The notes: generated by a model not told the origin, from the sequence alone. A stretch of DNA of 49,220 nucleotides from an uncultured Clostridium sp. (GCA_930989765.1 CAKNNA010000010.1:1-49220); one strand, 5' to 3'. Counted from the first letter of the stretch, positions 28,148 through 39,233 are shown. Numbers and translations: made by a program.

Positions 28148-30973
28148 TTATTCAAGATATTTTTTCAAAAACTTCCCAGTATAACTTCTTTCATTTTTAC
28201 AAATCTGCTCTGGAGTTCCGACAGCTACTACTTCTCCTCCTGCATCTCCACCTTCTGGTCCTAAATCTATTATATGGTCACAAGTTTTGATTAAATCTAG
28301 ATTATGTTCTATTACAATTATAGTATTTCCTGCATCTACTAATCTTTGCAATATTCCTATTAATTTATCAACATCTGCTATATGAAGACCTGTTGTTGGT
28401 TCATCTAGAATATATAATGTCTTACCTGTTGCTCTTTTTGAAAGTTCTGTTGCAAGTTTAACTCTTTGTGCTTCTCCTCCAGAAAGTGTAGTTGATGGTT
28501 GACCAAGTTTTATATATCCTAATCCTACATCATATAGAGTTTGTATTTTCTGTTTTATTTTAGGTATTTTATCAAAAAATTCTAATGCTTCTTCAACAGT
28601 CATGTCTAATACATCTGCAATATTTTTTCCTTTATATTTTACTTCTAAAGTTTCATGATTATACCTTTTTCCCTTACATACTTCACAAGGTACATATATA
28701 TCTGGTAAAAAGTGCATTTCTATTTTGTGAACTCCATCTCCGTTACAGCTTTCACATCTTCCGCCTGGTACATTAAAACTGAATCTTCCTTTTTGATACC
28801 CACGAAGTTTTGCTTCATTTGTTCCTGCAAATATATCTCTTATTAGGTCAAATACCCCTGTGTATGTTGCTGGGTTTGACCTAGGTGTTCTTCCTATTGG
28901 TGATTGATCTATATTTATTATTTTGTCAATATTTTCTATTCCTTTTACACCTTTGCATTTTCCAGGTTTTTCATTTGCTCCATTTAGTTCTTTTGCTATA
29001 GACTTATATAAAACTTCATTTACAAGTGTAGATTTTCCTGAGCCAGATACACCTGTTACACAAGTAAATACACCTAATGGAAATTTTACACTTATATTTT
29101 TTAGGTTGTTTTCTGTTGCACCTTGAACTTCAATTACTTTGCTTTTTACAGCTTTTCTTCTTTTCTTTGGAACACTAATTTTCTTTCTTCCACTTAGGTA
29201 TTGGCCTGTTATAGAATTTTCTACTTGCTTTATTTCTTCTGCTGTTCCTTGTGCCATTACATTTCCACCATGTGCTCCTGCTCCAGGGCCTATATCTATT
29301 ATTTGATCTGCAGCATACATCGTGTCTTCATCATGTTCTACAACTATTAATGTATTTCCTAAATCCTTTAGTTTTTTTAATGTTGCTAAAAGTTTATCAT
29401 TGTCTCTTTGATGTAATCCTATACTTGGCTCATCTAATATATATAATACTCCTGTTAGGCCAGATCCAATTTGTGTTGCAAGCCTAATTCTTTGAGCCTC
29501 TCCACCTGATAATGTTCCTGCATTTCTAGATAATGTTAAATATTCAAGTCCAACATCTATTAAAAATTGTAGTCTTTTATCTATTTCTTTTAAAATCATT
29601 TCTGCAATTAATTTTTTAGTTTTAGTTAATTCTAAGTTATTTAAAAATTCTTTAATTTGTTTTATAGCCATTTCTGTAAGTTCATTGATATTTTTTTCGC
29701 CTATTTTTATTGATAATATTTCTTTTCTTAGCCTTGCACCTTTGCAAGTTGGACATTCTGATTCACTCATATACATTTCGTAGAAATCTCGCATTCCTTG
29801 GGATTTTGTTTCATTATGTCTTCTTTCAAGTGTTGGAATTACTCCTTCAAATGGAGTAGTAAAGTGTCTTACACCTGCTGATGATTCATATTCGAAATCT
29901 ATTTTTTCGTCTCCTGTACCATATAGAATTTTTTCTAGGAATTCTCTTGGCAATTTTTTTATAGGAACAGAAATGTCCACTCCATAATGTCTTCCTATAC
30001 TTTCAAAATACATTTTAGCCATTGTGTCTCCTTTTTTCATAACACTAGACCCAAATGCTCTTACTCCATCATATAAGGTTTTATTTTTATCTGGAATTAT
30101 TAAATCTTCATCCATTTTCATTAAGAAGCCTATTCCTGTACAAGTTGGACATGCTCCAAATGGATTATTAAATGAAAACATTCTTGGAGTAAGCTCTGGA
30201 AAGCTAAAACCGCAATCAGGACATGCGTAGTTTGAACTGTATAAAATTTCTTTTTTCCCAGGAATATCAAGTAATACTAAATTTTCAGCATGCTTTAAAG
30301 CAATTTCTACAGATTCTGTTAGTCTGCTTCTTATATCTGGTTTTACAACCAATCTATCTACAATAAGTTCTACAAAATGTTTTTTCTTTCTGTCTAATAC
30401 TATATCATCTGATAATTCATAGTTTTGACCATCTATCCTAACTCTTACAAATCCTTCTTTTTGAAATCCTTGTAATTGTTTAGAAAATTCTCCTTTTCTT
30501 CCTCTTACAACTGGTGCAAGTATTTGAATTCTCGTTCCCTCTTCTAGACCCATTATATTATCTACAATTTGATCTATTGATTGTTTTTCTATTTTTTTGC
30601 CACAATTTGGACAATATGCTTCTCCAATTCTTGCATATAAAAGACGTATATAATCATATATTTCTGTGACTGTTCCAACTGTTGATCTAGGATTTTTAGA
30701 AGTTGTTTTTTGATCAATAGAAATAGCTGGAGATAAACCTTCAATAGATTCTACAGCAGGTTTTTCCATAAGCCCTAAAAATTGCCTTGCATATGAAGAC
30801 AAACTTTCTACATATCTTCTTTGACCTTCTGCATATAAAGTGTCAAAGGCAAGTGAAGATTTTCCAGAGCCTGATAATCCTGTAATTACAACTAGCTTAT
30901 CTCTTGGTATTTCTATATTTATATTTTTTAAATTATGCTCTTTTGCTCCTTTTATTACTATTTTATCATTCAT
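28148..30973 (-). CDS. uvrA: excinuclease ABC subunit A
   Basis: The 941-residue protein finds bulky DNA damage for nucleotide excision repair. It has two ABC ATPase halves ([15 protein letters not shown] and [15 protein letters not shown], each with LSGGEAQR) and zinc-binding CxxC pairs ([34 protein letters not shown]). Length is standard. No LexA box was seen. No in-frame CGG occurs in 941 codons. Confidence 0.97.
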   Translation of the reverse strand: MNDKIVIKGAKEHNLKNINIEIPRDKLVVITGLSGSGKSSLAFDTLYAEGQRRYVESLSSYARQFLGLMEKPAVESIEGLSPAISIDQKTTSKNPRSTVGTVTEIYDYIRLLYARIGEAYCPNCGKKIEKQSIDQIVDNIMGLEEGTRIQILAPVVRGRKGEFSKQLQGFQKEGFVRVRIDGQNYELSDDIVLDRKKKHFVELIVDRLVVKPDIRSRLTESVEIALKHAENLVLLDIPGKKEILYSSNYACPDCGFSFPELTPRMFSFNNPFGACPTCTGIGFLMKMDEDLIIPDKNKTLYDGVRAFGSSVMKKGDTMAKMYFESIGRHYGVDISVPIKKLPREFLEKILYGTGDEKIDFEYESSAGVRHFTTPFEGVIPTLERRHNETKSQGMRDFYEMYMSESECPTCKGARLRKEILSIKIGEKNINELTEMAIKQIKEFLNNLELTKTKKLIAEMILKEIDKRLQFLIDVGLEYLTLSRNAGTLSGGEAQRIRLATQIGSGLTGVLYILDEPSIGLHQRDNDKLLATLKKLKDLGNTLIVVEHDEDTMYAADQIIDIGPGAGAHGGNVMAQGTAEEIKQVENSITGQYLSGRKKISVPKKRRKAVKSKVIEVQGATENNLKNISVKFPLGVFTCVTGVSGSGKSTLVNEVLYKSIAKELNGANEKPGKCKGVKGIENIDKIINIDQSPIGRTPRSNPATYTGVFDLIRDIFAGTNEAKLRGYQKGRFSFNVPGGRCESCNGDGVHKIEMHFLPDIYVPCEVCKGKRYNHETLEVKYKGKNIADVLDMTVEEALEFFDKIPKIKQKIQTLYDVGLGYIKLGQPSTTLSGGEAQRVKLATELSKRATGKTLYILDEPTTGLHIADVDKLIGILQRLVDAGNTIIVIEHNLDLIKTCDHIIDLGPEGGDAGGEVVAVGTPEQICKNERSYTGKFLKKYLE

Positions 30974-31010
30974 ATTTATCCCTTCCCATAAATTAGTTTT
31001 TTACTGTGTA

Positions 31011-31039
31011 ATTATACTATAAAATTAAAATTAAAACAA
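31011..31039 (-). promoter_or_regulatory. sigma-A promoter of uvrA
   Basis: On the minus strand TTGTTT (31034-31039) and TATAAT (31011-31016) are 17 bases apart, about 38 bases ahead of the start codon. The -10 is a perfect match. Confidence 0.6.
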
Positions 31040-31191
31040 GAGTTTGCAATTAACTTTGTTAAGTGAGCAAATAGTAAAATTTTTTCAATATGCTAATTTC
31101 GACAAATTTCGCATCTGATTTGTGATACATTTTTAATGTTGTAATAATTTTTTATGCATTTTAATATTTTGCAAAGGAGGAATGTCTGAAA

Positions 31192-31380
31192 ATGACATCA
31201 TTACGTTATGTTTATTCAATGGTAAAATCAACGACTAAGGATTCTGTTAGTCTTATACTAGTTCGTGATGACTTGGATTTTTTAGTGCTTAATAATGTTT
31301 CTTTTAAGAAAGCTGATGATAATGTACCTAATAAATATATTGTTGATGCTAAATCTTTAAGAACTCTTTTTTGTTTCTAG
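31192..31380 (+). CDS. unknown 62-residue protein
   Basis: A strong AAAGGAGG lies about 11 bases upstream of the ATG at 31192, and a terminator follows, so this small gene looks real. The sequence is a mixed cytoplasmic polypeptide with LILVRDDLDFLVLNNVSF in the middle. An ATG inside the ribosome binding site (31181) would give an unrelated 18-residue frame. No family was recognised. Confidence 0.55.
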   Translation: MTSLRYVYSMVKSTTKDSVSLILVRDDLDFLVLNNVSFKKADDNVPNKYIVDAKSLRTLFCF

Positions 31381-31409
31381 TTAATTAATTTAAATGGAAT
31401 ATTAAAATG

Positions 31410-31446
31410 CTTAAAAGGCCTTGTTTTATACAAGGTCTTTTTTAAG
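31410..31446. terminator. bidirectional terminator
   Basis: CTTAAAAGGCCTTG and CAAGGTCTTTTTTAAG pair, with an internal mismatch, between the small plus-strand gene and the minus-strand nnrD. Confidence 0.75.
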
Positions 31447-32341
31447 AATTTCGAATATTTTTTATAGCCTCTGGTATAAATTGAATTGTATCTGATGCTT
31501 TCATACTTATGTCTGTGTATTTTTCTTGTGCTAGTTCGCCTGCCATCCCTGCAAGATATGCTCCTGCTGATATTGTTAATATATTAGGCTCGTTATATCC
31601 TAATAATCCTGCTAGTATGCCTGATAATACATCTCCGCTTCCTGCTGTTGCCATTCCTGGGCAACCTCTTTTTACAAGATATACATCATTTCCATCTGTT
31701 ACAATTGTTACATTTCCTTTTAGTAATAAAATTACATTATATTTTTTTGCAAATTCTTTTGCAAGTTCTATTTTATTTTGTTTAATTTCTTCAACTGAAT
31801 GTTTACTTAATCTTTCAAATTCTTTAAGATGTGGTGTTAATATTACTTTGCAATTTGTTTTATTTAAAATTTCTAAATTTGTATTTGATAATGTATTTAA
31901 ACCATCTGCATCTATAACTAATGGAAAATTATAGTTTTCTAAAACATATTTTAGAATTTTTTCATTGTCTTTTCCGCTTCCCCATCCCATTCCTATTGCT
32001 AAGGTTTTTAGCTTTTTTAGTGATTCTTTTATTTCTTTTTCATTAAATACCATTTCCCCTTGTTCATTACTACTTATTGGGAAAATTGTTTGTTCTAATA
32101 GGTATGGTGATATAAAATTAACAATTCTTTCTGGTACGATAATTCTTACAACACCAGCTCCAGACCTTACTGCACCTAAACTCATATTTGCTAATTTTAT
32201 TGCTCCTTGAAAATTTATATTTCCTCCTAAAATTCCTATATACCCATAATCTCCCTTATGTGAATCACTTTTTCTGTATGCAAAAGTTTGTTTTATATCT
32301 TGTGATTCAATTTCATATGTATTTGATTCAATTTTTTTCAC
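31442..32341 (-). CDS. nnrD: ADP-dependent NAD(P)H-hydrate dehydratase
   Basis: The 299-residue protein repairs damaged NADH and NADPH. GMGWGSGKDNE and the carbohydrate-kinase-like AGSGDVLSGILAGLLG are family marks. Only the NnrD (YjeF C-terminal) domain is present; the epimerase domain often fused to it is absent. No in-frame CGG is present. Confidence 0.9.
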   Translation of the reverse strand: MKKIESNTYEIESQDIKQTFAYRKSDSHKGDYGYIGILGGNINFQGAIKLANMSLGAVRSGAGVVRIIVPERIVNFISPYLLEQTIFPISSNEQGEMVFNEKEIKESLKKLKTLAIGMGWGSGKDNEKILKYVLENYNFPLVIDADGLNTLSNTNLEILNKTNCKVILTPHLKEFERLSKHSVEEIKQNKIELAKEFAKKYNVILLLKGNVTIVTDGNDVYLVKRGCPGMATAGSGDVLSGILAGLLGYNEPNILTISAGAYLAGMAGELAQEKYTDISMKASDTIQFIPEAIKNIRNS

Positions 32342-32409
32342 TAAAAACTCCTCTTTCTTTGTTACAAAAAAATTATATTTATGTATTTAAAATTATCAAT
32401 TTTGTCATA

Positions 32410-32616
32410 TTATTTTGCAGAAAATCCAATATCTTCTATTTCTTGTTTAATTTGATCTAATGTAATTTGATTTTCATCATATTTAATAATTGCTTTTTTG
32501 TTTTCTAGACTAACATTTGCAAAATTGACACCTTCTAAATTATTTAACATTTTTTCAAGTCTTGAGCTACATCCTTCACAATGCATTCCTTCTATTTCTA
32601 AAGTTACTTCTTTCAT
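32410..32616 (-). CDS. heavy-metal-associated domain protein, copper-chaperone type
   Basis: The 68-residue protein is a single HMA domain with the metal site GMHCEGC near residues 10-16. It may carry Cu(I) or another soft metal. The start was set at 32616, after GGAAG; longer frames upstream lack a ribosome binding site. No copper ATPase gene is in the window, so its partner is unknown. Confidence 0.82.
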   Translation of the reverse strand: MKEVTLEIEGMHCEGCSSRLEKMLNNLEGVNFANVSLENKKAIIKYDENQITLDQIKQEIEDIGFSAK

Positions 32617-32742
32617 TTTTATTACTTCCTTTCTTTTTTTATTTATTATATCATCTGTTGTCAAGTTTTATTTATACTTTCTTTAATTTTTTTCACTATA
32701 TATTTTCAGAATAACTTTCAAATTAGATTACTTTATTTTAAA

Positions 32743-33597
32743 TTAAATTACATTCTTCAATTGATTTGATTTTTTCACTGTTTCATAACCTAATTCATAT
32801 AATTCATCAATTTTTGTCATATCTAACAAACTTATTTTTTTACTTTTTATATTTATAGTTAAATCACTTCCTTCCATTTCATAATTAGATAATTCTTTGC
32901 AAAGAAGACCAATAGAGTTTTCTGCAACTTCTATTATATTTTTAAAACAGGATTTGTCTGTATCATTTTCAAACATAATACTTATTACTTTATCTGCACC
33001 TAATTCCTTTAGTTCTTTCCAAGGTACATTTTCTCTTATTCCTCCATCTATTAATTTTGTATTATTATATGAACAAGGCGAAAATACAACTGGATAACTG
33101 CAACTTGCTCTTACAGCTTTTCCTATAGGTATGTCTTGTATAAATTCTGTATTGTCTGAATATTGTTTTCTCATATTATATGATGTAAAACACACAACTT
33201 TTCCTGTGCACATATCAACTGTTGGTATTACAAGTGGCATTTTTATATCACTAATATTTTTTATCTTCTTTTTTTCACACATTTTTGTTATAAGTTTTTC
33301 TATTGTTTTTCCTGAGTTTAAACCATCAATTATGATTTTGCCTGTAAAAATGATTCCTCCGATTAATTTTACAATATTGCATAAATCTACATATTTAATA
33401 TCTTTACAATATTTTTTAAATATTTCATATATTTCGTCTGGTGTAAAACCTGCTGCATATAGACTAGATACAATACTACCAGATGATGTTCCTCCTATGT
33501 AATCTATTTTTATATTCATTTCTTCTAGAGCTTTTAAAGCTCCAATGTGTGCAGCGCCTTTAACTCCTCCTCCTGCTAAAGCTATTCCTAAACTCAT
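32743..33597 (-). CDS. patatin-like phospholipase (RssA/YlbK type)
   Basis: The 284-residue protein has the patatin oxyanion loop (ALAGGGVKGAAHIG), the nucleophile elbow GGTSSGS, and the catalytic Asp in LIDGGIREN. Members hydrolyse acyl esters of lipids. The start was set at 33597 behind GGGTGAT; upstream in-frame codons code a Phe/Ile-rich stretch and lack a ribosome binding site. Confidence 0.88.
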   Translation of the reverse strand: MSLGIALAGGGVKGAAHIGALKALEEMNIKIDYIGGTSSGSIVSSLYAAGFTPDEIYEIFKKYCKDIKYVDLCNIVKLIGGIIFTGKIIIDGLNSGKTIEKLITKMCEKKKIKNISDIKMPLVIPTVDMCTGKVVCFTSYNMRKQYSDNTEFIQDIPIGKAVRASCSYPVVFSPCSYNNTKLIDGGIRENVPWKELKELGADKVISIMFENDTDKSCFKNIIEVAENSIGLLCKELSNYEMEGSDLTINIKSKKISLLDMTKIDELYELGYETVKKSNQLKNVI

Positions 33598-33654
33598 ATA
33601 TATCACCCATTTTATCATATGTATTATAATTTTTTTTGTTATAAAATAGACATT

Positions 33655-33694
33655 AAAAAGGACGAAGAAAAAATTGCCATTTTCCTCCGTCCCC
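33655..33694. repeat. imperfect palindrome after the small 33734 gene
   Basis: GGACGAAGAAAAAATTGCC and a GGCATTTTAG/CCTCCGTCC region contain related arms. It probably ends the 33734-34204 gene and resembles the other short palindromes in the window. Confidence 0.35.
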
Positions 33695-33733
33695 TTTGGC
33701 ATTTTAGGGCCTTTTAAAAAGTTTTTTTAAGCT

Positions 33734-34204
33734 TTACTTTATTAAGCTAAACCATTCAAGCCACATTTTTGGCTTTTCTTTAAAAGGAGAAGTGTTAATA
33801 AATAATTCTGACTCAATCGAAAAACAAAGTTTATGATTGCTTCTCCAGTTTTTAAACTCAAGCTCTATTTCTGTATTTGGCATAAATATTCTGTATACCC
33901 TATACAGGCGAAAAATTTGGATATATGTTTTATTTTCGTGGCTATTTATTTCATTAACCACTGTTTTATGTAATTTTGCTATGAATTCAATTAGCTCCTT
34001 TTTTAATAAATCTCTTTCTGAACTTAAATTTATAAGTTCTTGGCTATCAAAAAATGTTACATAATCTGTAATCATCTCTTTTGATAAAGATTTATCAAAG
34101 TAAATAGTTGTTAATTTTTCCAGTTCATAGAAAATGTTTGTGTCTAAAACATTTTCCAAAATCCTCCGCATGCAATTTTTTTCTGTTTTCTTGAGTTTTT
34201 CCAT
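33734..34204 (-). CDS. unknown 156-residue protein with an in-frame CGG
   Basis: A helical cytoplasmic protein, recognised by no family; AAAAGGAGG precedes the start. It contains FRLYRVYRIFMPNTEIELEF near the middle. Codon 13 is CGG (34166-34168, context ATG CGG A), followed by AGG. It is one of the four accessory-looking genes that keep ordinary CGG codons. Confidence 0.65.
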   Translation of the reverse strand: MEKLKKTEKNCMRRILENVLDTNIFYELEKLTTIYFDKSLSKEMITDYVTFFDSQELINLSSERDLLKKELIEFIAKLHKTVVNEINSHENKTYIQIFRLYRVYRIFMPNTEIELEFKNWRSNHKLCFSIESELFINTSPFKEKPKMWLEWFSLIK

Positions 34205-34302
34205 TTTAATTCCTCCTTTTGGACTTATATAAATATTTTATCAAATTTTGGTTTATAAGTCAAATTATGTTAATTTATTCTGCCTTTATTTTTTAATTTA
34301 GT

Positions 34303-36925
34303 TTACATCATTTTTTCCTTTATTTTTACTAAAGTATTTAAAGCATCAATAGGAGTTAATTCATTTAAATTAATTTTATCTATTTCATGAGCAATTTCTG
34401 CAAGTTTATAATTATACATATCAAATTGGCCTTCTAACTTCTTTTTATCTTCTTTTTCTTCTTTTTTACCTGTTAAAATATTTTTTCGCTCTAAAGACCT
34501 TAAAATTTTATTTGCATTTTCTGTTACTTGTTTTGGAACTCCTGCTAAGCGTGCTACATGTATTCCATAGCTTTCATCTGTGCCACCTCTTACTATTTTC
34601 CTTAAGAAAATTATATCTTCTCCCTTTTCTTTTACAGCTATAGAATAGTTTTTTACACCTTCTATTTTTTCTTCAAGCTCTGTTAGCTCATGGTAATGTG
34701 TTGCAAATAAAGTTTTAGCACCACATTTTGATTTATCTGCTATATATTCTGCAACAGCCCATGCAATTGATAGTCCATCATATGTTGAAGTTCCTCTTCC
34801 TATTTCGTCTAGAATAACTAAACTATTACTTGTTGCTTCTTTTAAAATTGTTGCAACTTCCATCATTTCAACCATAAATGTACTTTGTCCCATACTTAAA
34901 TCATCAGATGCTCCAACTCTTGTAAAAATCTTATCTACAACACCGATTTTTGCTTCTTTTGCAGGTACAAAACTTCCGACTTGTGCCATTAATGTAATTA
35001 GAGCAACTTGCCTCATATATGTAGATTTTCCTGCCATGTTTGGACCTGTTATAATTGATAATCTATTTTCTTCTTTGTCTAGATATGTATCATTTTCAAC
35101 AAACATTCCTTCACCTAGCATTTTTTCAATTACTGGGTGTCTTCCCTGCTTTATATCTATAATTCCAGAATTGTCTACTTGTGGCATACAATAATTCATA
35201 TCTTCTGCTACTTGTGCAAATGAAGTTAAAACATCTAGTGTTGAAACTACATTTGCTGTTTTTTGTAGTCTTAATACATTTTTTGATATTTCTTCTCTTA
35301 TTTGTACGAATGCATTGTATTCTAAATTTACAACTTTTTCTTCTGCACCTAATATTTGGTTTTCTAAATTTTTTAGTTCTTCTGTTATGTATCTTTCTGC
35401 ATTTGTTAGGGTTTGTTTTCTTATATATCTTTCTGGTACTTGGTCTAAATTTGATTTTGTAACTTCTATAAAATATCCAAATACTTTATTAAATCCTATT
35501 TTTAAGTTTTTTATTCCTGTTTTTTCTTTTTCTTCCGCTTCTAAGTTTATTATCCAATTTTTCCCTTCTGTTGTTGCTAATTTTAATTTGTCAATTTCTT
35601 CATCATATCCGAAGTTTTATTATTCCACCTTCTTTTACAGTCATAGGAGGATCTTCTATAATTGATTTTTCTAATAGTTCATAGATGTCTTGTAGTTCAT
35701 CTAATTCAGAATATAGATTTACTAGCATGTCTGCTTTACATTCAGATAAAACTCTTTTTACTTCTGGGAGTTTAATAAGTGAATTTTTTAGTGTTATCAT
35801 ATCTCTTGCATTTGCATTGCCATATGCCATTTTTCCTGCTAAACGTTCTATATCATATACTTTTTTTAAATTTTCTACTATTTCTCCTCTTAATATTATA
35901 TTGTCTTTTAATTCTTTTACTGAATTTAACCTTTGGTTTATTTCTTTTGTATCTACTAATGGGTCACTTAGCCACCTTCTTAAATTTCTTGCTCCCATTG
36001 ATGTTGATGTTTTATCTAAAACCCAAAGAAGTGTTCCTTTTTTTGATTTATCTCTCATTTTTTCAGTTATTTCTAGGTTTCTTCTTGCATTTATATCTAA
36101 AGACATATATTTTGATATTTGGTATAATGTTATTTTATTTATATGGTCTAAGTTTGTCATTTGAGTTTGCTCTAAATATTCTATTAATGCATTTATTGCA
36201 GGTATTGCTAAAGTTTTTTCTTGCATATTTTCTACTTGTTTTCCATCTGTATCTAATATATTAAATCTTAAATTTAGTTTTTCTAGTTTTGAGTTAAAAA
36301 ATTTATCTTCAAATTTTGTTATATATGAAGTAAATCTTTCTTTAATTTTTGAAATTTCGTCTTCACAATTTGCAATATTAGAGTTTATTACAAGTTCAGA
36401 TGGTGTATATCTTGCAATTTCGTCTAATAGAAGCGGAAAATTATTATTGTCTTTAATTTCTGATGCATAAAATTCTCCTGTTGAAATGTCACATACTCCT
36501 ATTCCAAAATATATTCCTGCTTTATATATTGACATTATAAAATTGTTTTTTCTTTCTTCTAGCATATTACTCTCTACAATTGTTCCTGGTGTTACTACTC
36601 TAATTACTCCTCTTTTTACAATGCCTTTTGCAGTTTTTGGGTCTTCTAATTGCTCACATATTGCAACTTTGTAGCCTTTGGCAATTAATCTTGATATATA
36701 CATTTCCGCAGCATGGTGTGGTACTCCTGCCATGGGTGCTCTTTCTTCTTGTCCACAGTCTTTGCCAGTTAGTGTTATTTCTAATTCTCTTGCTGCAGTT
36801 ATTGCATCGTCAAAAAACATTTCATAAAAGTCTCCTAGCCTGTAGAATAATATACAGTCTTTATACTCTTCTTTTGTTTCTAGATATCTTTGCATCATTG
36901 GTGAAAAATTTTTATTTTCTGACAT
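34303..36925 (-). CDS. mutS: DNA mismatch repair protein MutS, split by a CGG frameshift
   Basis: MutS binds mismatches and signals repair. The N-terminal part ([20 protein letters not shown], then LGDFYEMF) and lever/clamp domains are in the first frame. Codon 439 is CGG (35609-35611); the zero frame stops two codons later. Skipping the C gives [16 protein letters not shown], matching the conserved Gly-Tyr-Asp-x-x-Leu/Ile-Asp segment, and the rest runs on to the ATPase ([18 protein letters not shown] and [18 protein letters not shown]) and end 34303. The restored protein is about 873 residues, the normal length. It follows miaB by about 50 bases. Confidence 0.93.
35608..35612 (-). other. putative CGG +1 frameshift site in mutS (CTT CGG A)
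   Basis: AAA CTT CGG ATA TGA in the zero frame becomes AAA CTT (C) GGA TAT GAT GAA. The P-site codon is CTT, as in prfB and guaA. A stop lies only two codons beyond in the zero frame. Confidence 0.8.
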
Positions 36926-36978
36926 TTTTTCCTCCTATATTTTTTCTGTTTTTCGTTTTTTTATGTATTTCTTATTCT

Positions 36979-38403
36979 TTAATCAGTACTTTTAACTTTT
37001 CCCTTTAAATACCACATATGCTCAGAAATTATTTCAACTTCAATTACTCTGCCTATTAAATCCTTATTTCCTTCGAATATAACAACTTTATTACTATCTG
37101 TTCTTCCAGTTAGCATTTCTTTGCTTGTTTTACTTTCACCTTCTACTAGAATTTTTTGAGTTGTGTTTATATATTTTTGGTTATTTACTTCTATTCCACT
37201 TTCTACTAGTTTTTTTAATCTATCAAATCTTTTATGTTTTATTTCTTCTGGTATTTGATTTTCCATTTTGTCTGCTGGTGTTCCTACTCTTCTTGAATAA
37301 ATAAACATATATACCTGCTCAAAATTAACTTTTCGTACTACATCTAGTGTATCTTCAAAGTCTTCTTCTGTTTCGCCTGGGAATCCTACAATTATGTCTG
37401 TAGATAATGTCAAATTTGGAATTTGCTTTTTCATTTTTTCTACTAATTCTAGATATTGATTTTTAGTATATTTTCTATTCATTTCGTTTAATACTTTTGT
37501 GCTACCTGATTGAAGTGGTAAGTGTATTAATTTGCATATTTTGGGAGATGAACTAATTGCTTCTATTACATCATCTGTAAAATCTTTTGGGTGTGGTGAA
37601 ACAAATCTTATTCTTTCAATTCCTTCTATTTTAGCTATTTCTTCTAATAATTTTGCAAAAGAATCTATTTCATTATACTTTTCAAATTCAATATTTTTTT
37701 CTCTTTCTACTCTTAAATATGAATTTACATTTTGCCCAAGTAAAGTTATTTCTTTATATCCACTTTTTGCAAGTTCTTTTACTTCTTTTATAATATCTTT
37801 TGGGTTTCTGCTTCTTTCTCTTCCCCTTACATATGGAACTATGCAATATGTGCAGAAATTATTGCATCCATTCATGATTGTTACAGATGCTTTTATTTTA
37901 CTATCTCTTTTTATTGGGATATCTTCATAAATTTTGCCTTCTATATCTATTATATCTTCTTGTTTTTTCTTTTCTATTAGAGCTTTATATAAATCTTCTG
38001 GAAATCTGTATAAAGTATGTGTTCCGAATATAACATCAACAAAAGGATAGCTTTCTTTTATTTTGTCTGTTATATGTTTTTCTTGCATCATACAACCACC
38101 TATTGCAATTATGCTTCCTTTTTCTTCTTTTACTTTTTTAAGTTCTCCTAATTTTCCAAACAGTTTATCTTCTGCATTTTCTCTTACACAACATGTGTTA
38201 AATAGTGCAAGATCTGCTTGTTTTATATCTTCTATTTTGTTATATCCCATTTCTTCAAGCATTCCAGATAATTTTTCCGAGTCATTTTCGTTTAGTTGGC
38301 ATCCCATTGTGAAAATATTATATTTTAAATTTTTTCCTTGATTTAGTTTTTTTATTTTTTCAATATATTCTTTTTGTTTTTGTACTTCTAATTGAGTATT
38401 CAA
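36979..38403 (-). CDS. miaB: tRNA-2-methylthio-N6-dimethylallyladenosine synthase
   Basis: The 474-residue radical-SAM enzyme adds a methylthio group to A37 of tRNAs that read UNN codons. Its N-terminal UPF0004 part has FTMGCQLNEND, with FNTCCVRENA and GGCMMQE supplying the second cluster. The radical-SAM motif is NNFCTYCIVPYVRGRE, and the TRAM domain closes the protein. Length is standard. miaB and mutS form an operon. Confidence 0.95.
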   Translation of the reverse strand: MNTQLEVQKQKEYIEKIKKLNQGKNLKYNIFTMGCQLNENDSEKLSGMLEEMGYNKIEDIKQADLALFNTCCVRENAEDKLFGKLGELKKVKEEKGSIIAIGGCMMQEKHITDKIKESYPFVDVIFGTHTLYRFPEDLYKALIEKKKQEDIIDIEGKIYEDIPIKRDSKIKASVTIMNGCNNFCTYCIVPYVRGRERSRNPKDIIKEVKELAKSGYKEITLLGQNVNSYLRVEREKNIEFEKYNEIDSFAKLLEEIAKIEGIERIRFVSPHPKDFTDDVIEAISSSPKICKLIHLPLQSGSTKVLNEMNRKYTKNQYLELVEKMKKQIPNLTLSTDIIVGFPGETEEDFEDTLDVVRKVNFEQVYMFIYSRRVGTPADKMENQIPEEIKHKRFDRLKKLVESGIEVNNQKYINTTQKILVEGESKTSKEMLTGRTDSNKVVIFEGNKDLIGRVIEVEIISEHMWYLKGKVKSTD

Positions 38404-38490
38404 TTTTTACCTCCATTTTGTATTGTAATATCTAAATTTTTGCTAAATTATATCACAAATTTTTACAATTTGATAGTTTTTTTCTAATTT

Positions 38491-38562
38491 TTTTGGTTAA
38501 TCTGGGACAGGTCCCAATTGACCAAAAATGGTCAGTTGGGACCTGTCCCAGATTGACCAAAA
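38491..38562. repeat. long palindrome with GGGACAGGTCCC core
   Basis: Arms at about 38491-38524 and 38528-38562 pair almost perfectly with a short A-rich loop. The arm core GGGACAGGTCCC reappears at 42224-42290, and a shorter TACCTGTCCCC in the palindrome at 39182-39226. It lies between rpmE and miaB. Confidence 0.75.
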
Positions 38563-38603
38563 AAATTACTCAAGGCTTTTTCTCTTTTACCCTTGAGTAA
38601 TTT
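38563..38603. terminator. terminator of rpmE
   Basis: AAATTACTCAAGG and CCTTGAGTAATTT form a perfect 13-bp stem immediately downstream of rpmE. Confidence 0.8.
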
Positions 38604-38612
38604 ATTTTTTGA

Positions 38613-38816
38613 CTATGCAAGTCCATATTTCTTTTTAAATTTATCAGCTCTTCCTCCGGCTGTTTCTTGTCTTAAATTTCCTGTCCAGAATGGATGACAT
38701 TTTGAACATACGTCTACTTTTATATCTTTTTTTGTTGATCCTACTTCTATAACATTACCACATGCACAAGTGATTGTTGTTACAGCATTGTAATTTGGAT
38801 GTATTCCTTCTTTCAT
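38613..38816 (-). CDS. rpmE: 50S ribosomal protein L31, zinc type
   Basis: The 67-residue protein starts MKEGIHPNY and has CACG and [10 protein letters not shown], the zinc-binding form of L31. The start was set at 38816 behind AGAGGTG; a longer frame begins inside that site. It uses AGA for Arg in the conserved GGRADKF. Confidence 0.93.
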   Translation of the reverse strand: MKEGIHPNYNAVTTITCACGNVIEVGSTKKDIKVDVCSKCHPFWTGNLRQETAGGRADKFKKKYGLA

Positions 38817-38925
38817 ATTTTTCACCTCTTTTTTCATTTTTTAACTTGACTGTTTTTTATCATAACATATTTTATATTTTTTTTCAAGTATTATATTCTT
38901 TATTTTTTAGATTTGTATATTATTT

Positions 38926-39093
38926 TTAGTTTTCTTGCTTATTATTTTCTTCTTGGTTTTGCAAAACATATAAAGCTTGAGATAACATTTCTCCATTTAA
39001 TGATAGTTTGTGTACTAATTTACTCATAATGTTAAAAACGCAAGCAATTATTAATATTATTAATCCTATTTTTTTCCAATATTTTGCAAGCAT
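38926..39093 (-). CDS. small membrane-anchored protein
   Basis: A 55-residue frame with AAAAGGAG at a good distance before the ATG. It starts MLAKYWKKIGLIILIIACVF, one transmembrane helix after a basic start, then an amphipathic, Asn/Glu-rich tail (LQNQEENNKQEN). The function is unknown. It stands alone between rpmE and the ABC exporter. Confidence 0.55.
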   Translation of the reverse strand: MLAKYWKKIGLIILIIACVFNIMSKLVHKLSLNGEMLSQALYVLQNQEENNKQEN

Positions 39094-39181
39094 AGTCTTT
39101 TCTCCTTTTTTATATATTACAATATATATTATACTTTTATTTTATAAGAATGTCAATGCTTTTTACCTTCTTTTGGCACAA

Positions 39182-39226
39182 TATTAAATGTCCATTTGGT
39201 ACCTGTCCCCAAATGGACATTTAATA
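39182..39226. repeat. palindrome after the ABC permease gene
   Basis: TATTAAATGTCCATTTGG and CCAAATGGACATTTAATA form a perfect stem around TACCTGTCC. It may end the exporter operon and belongs by sequence to the GGGACAGGTCCC group. Confidence 0.7.
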
Positions 39227-39233
39227 AGACAGT

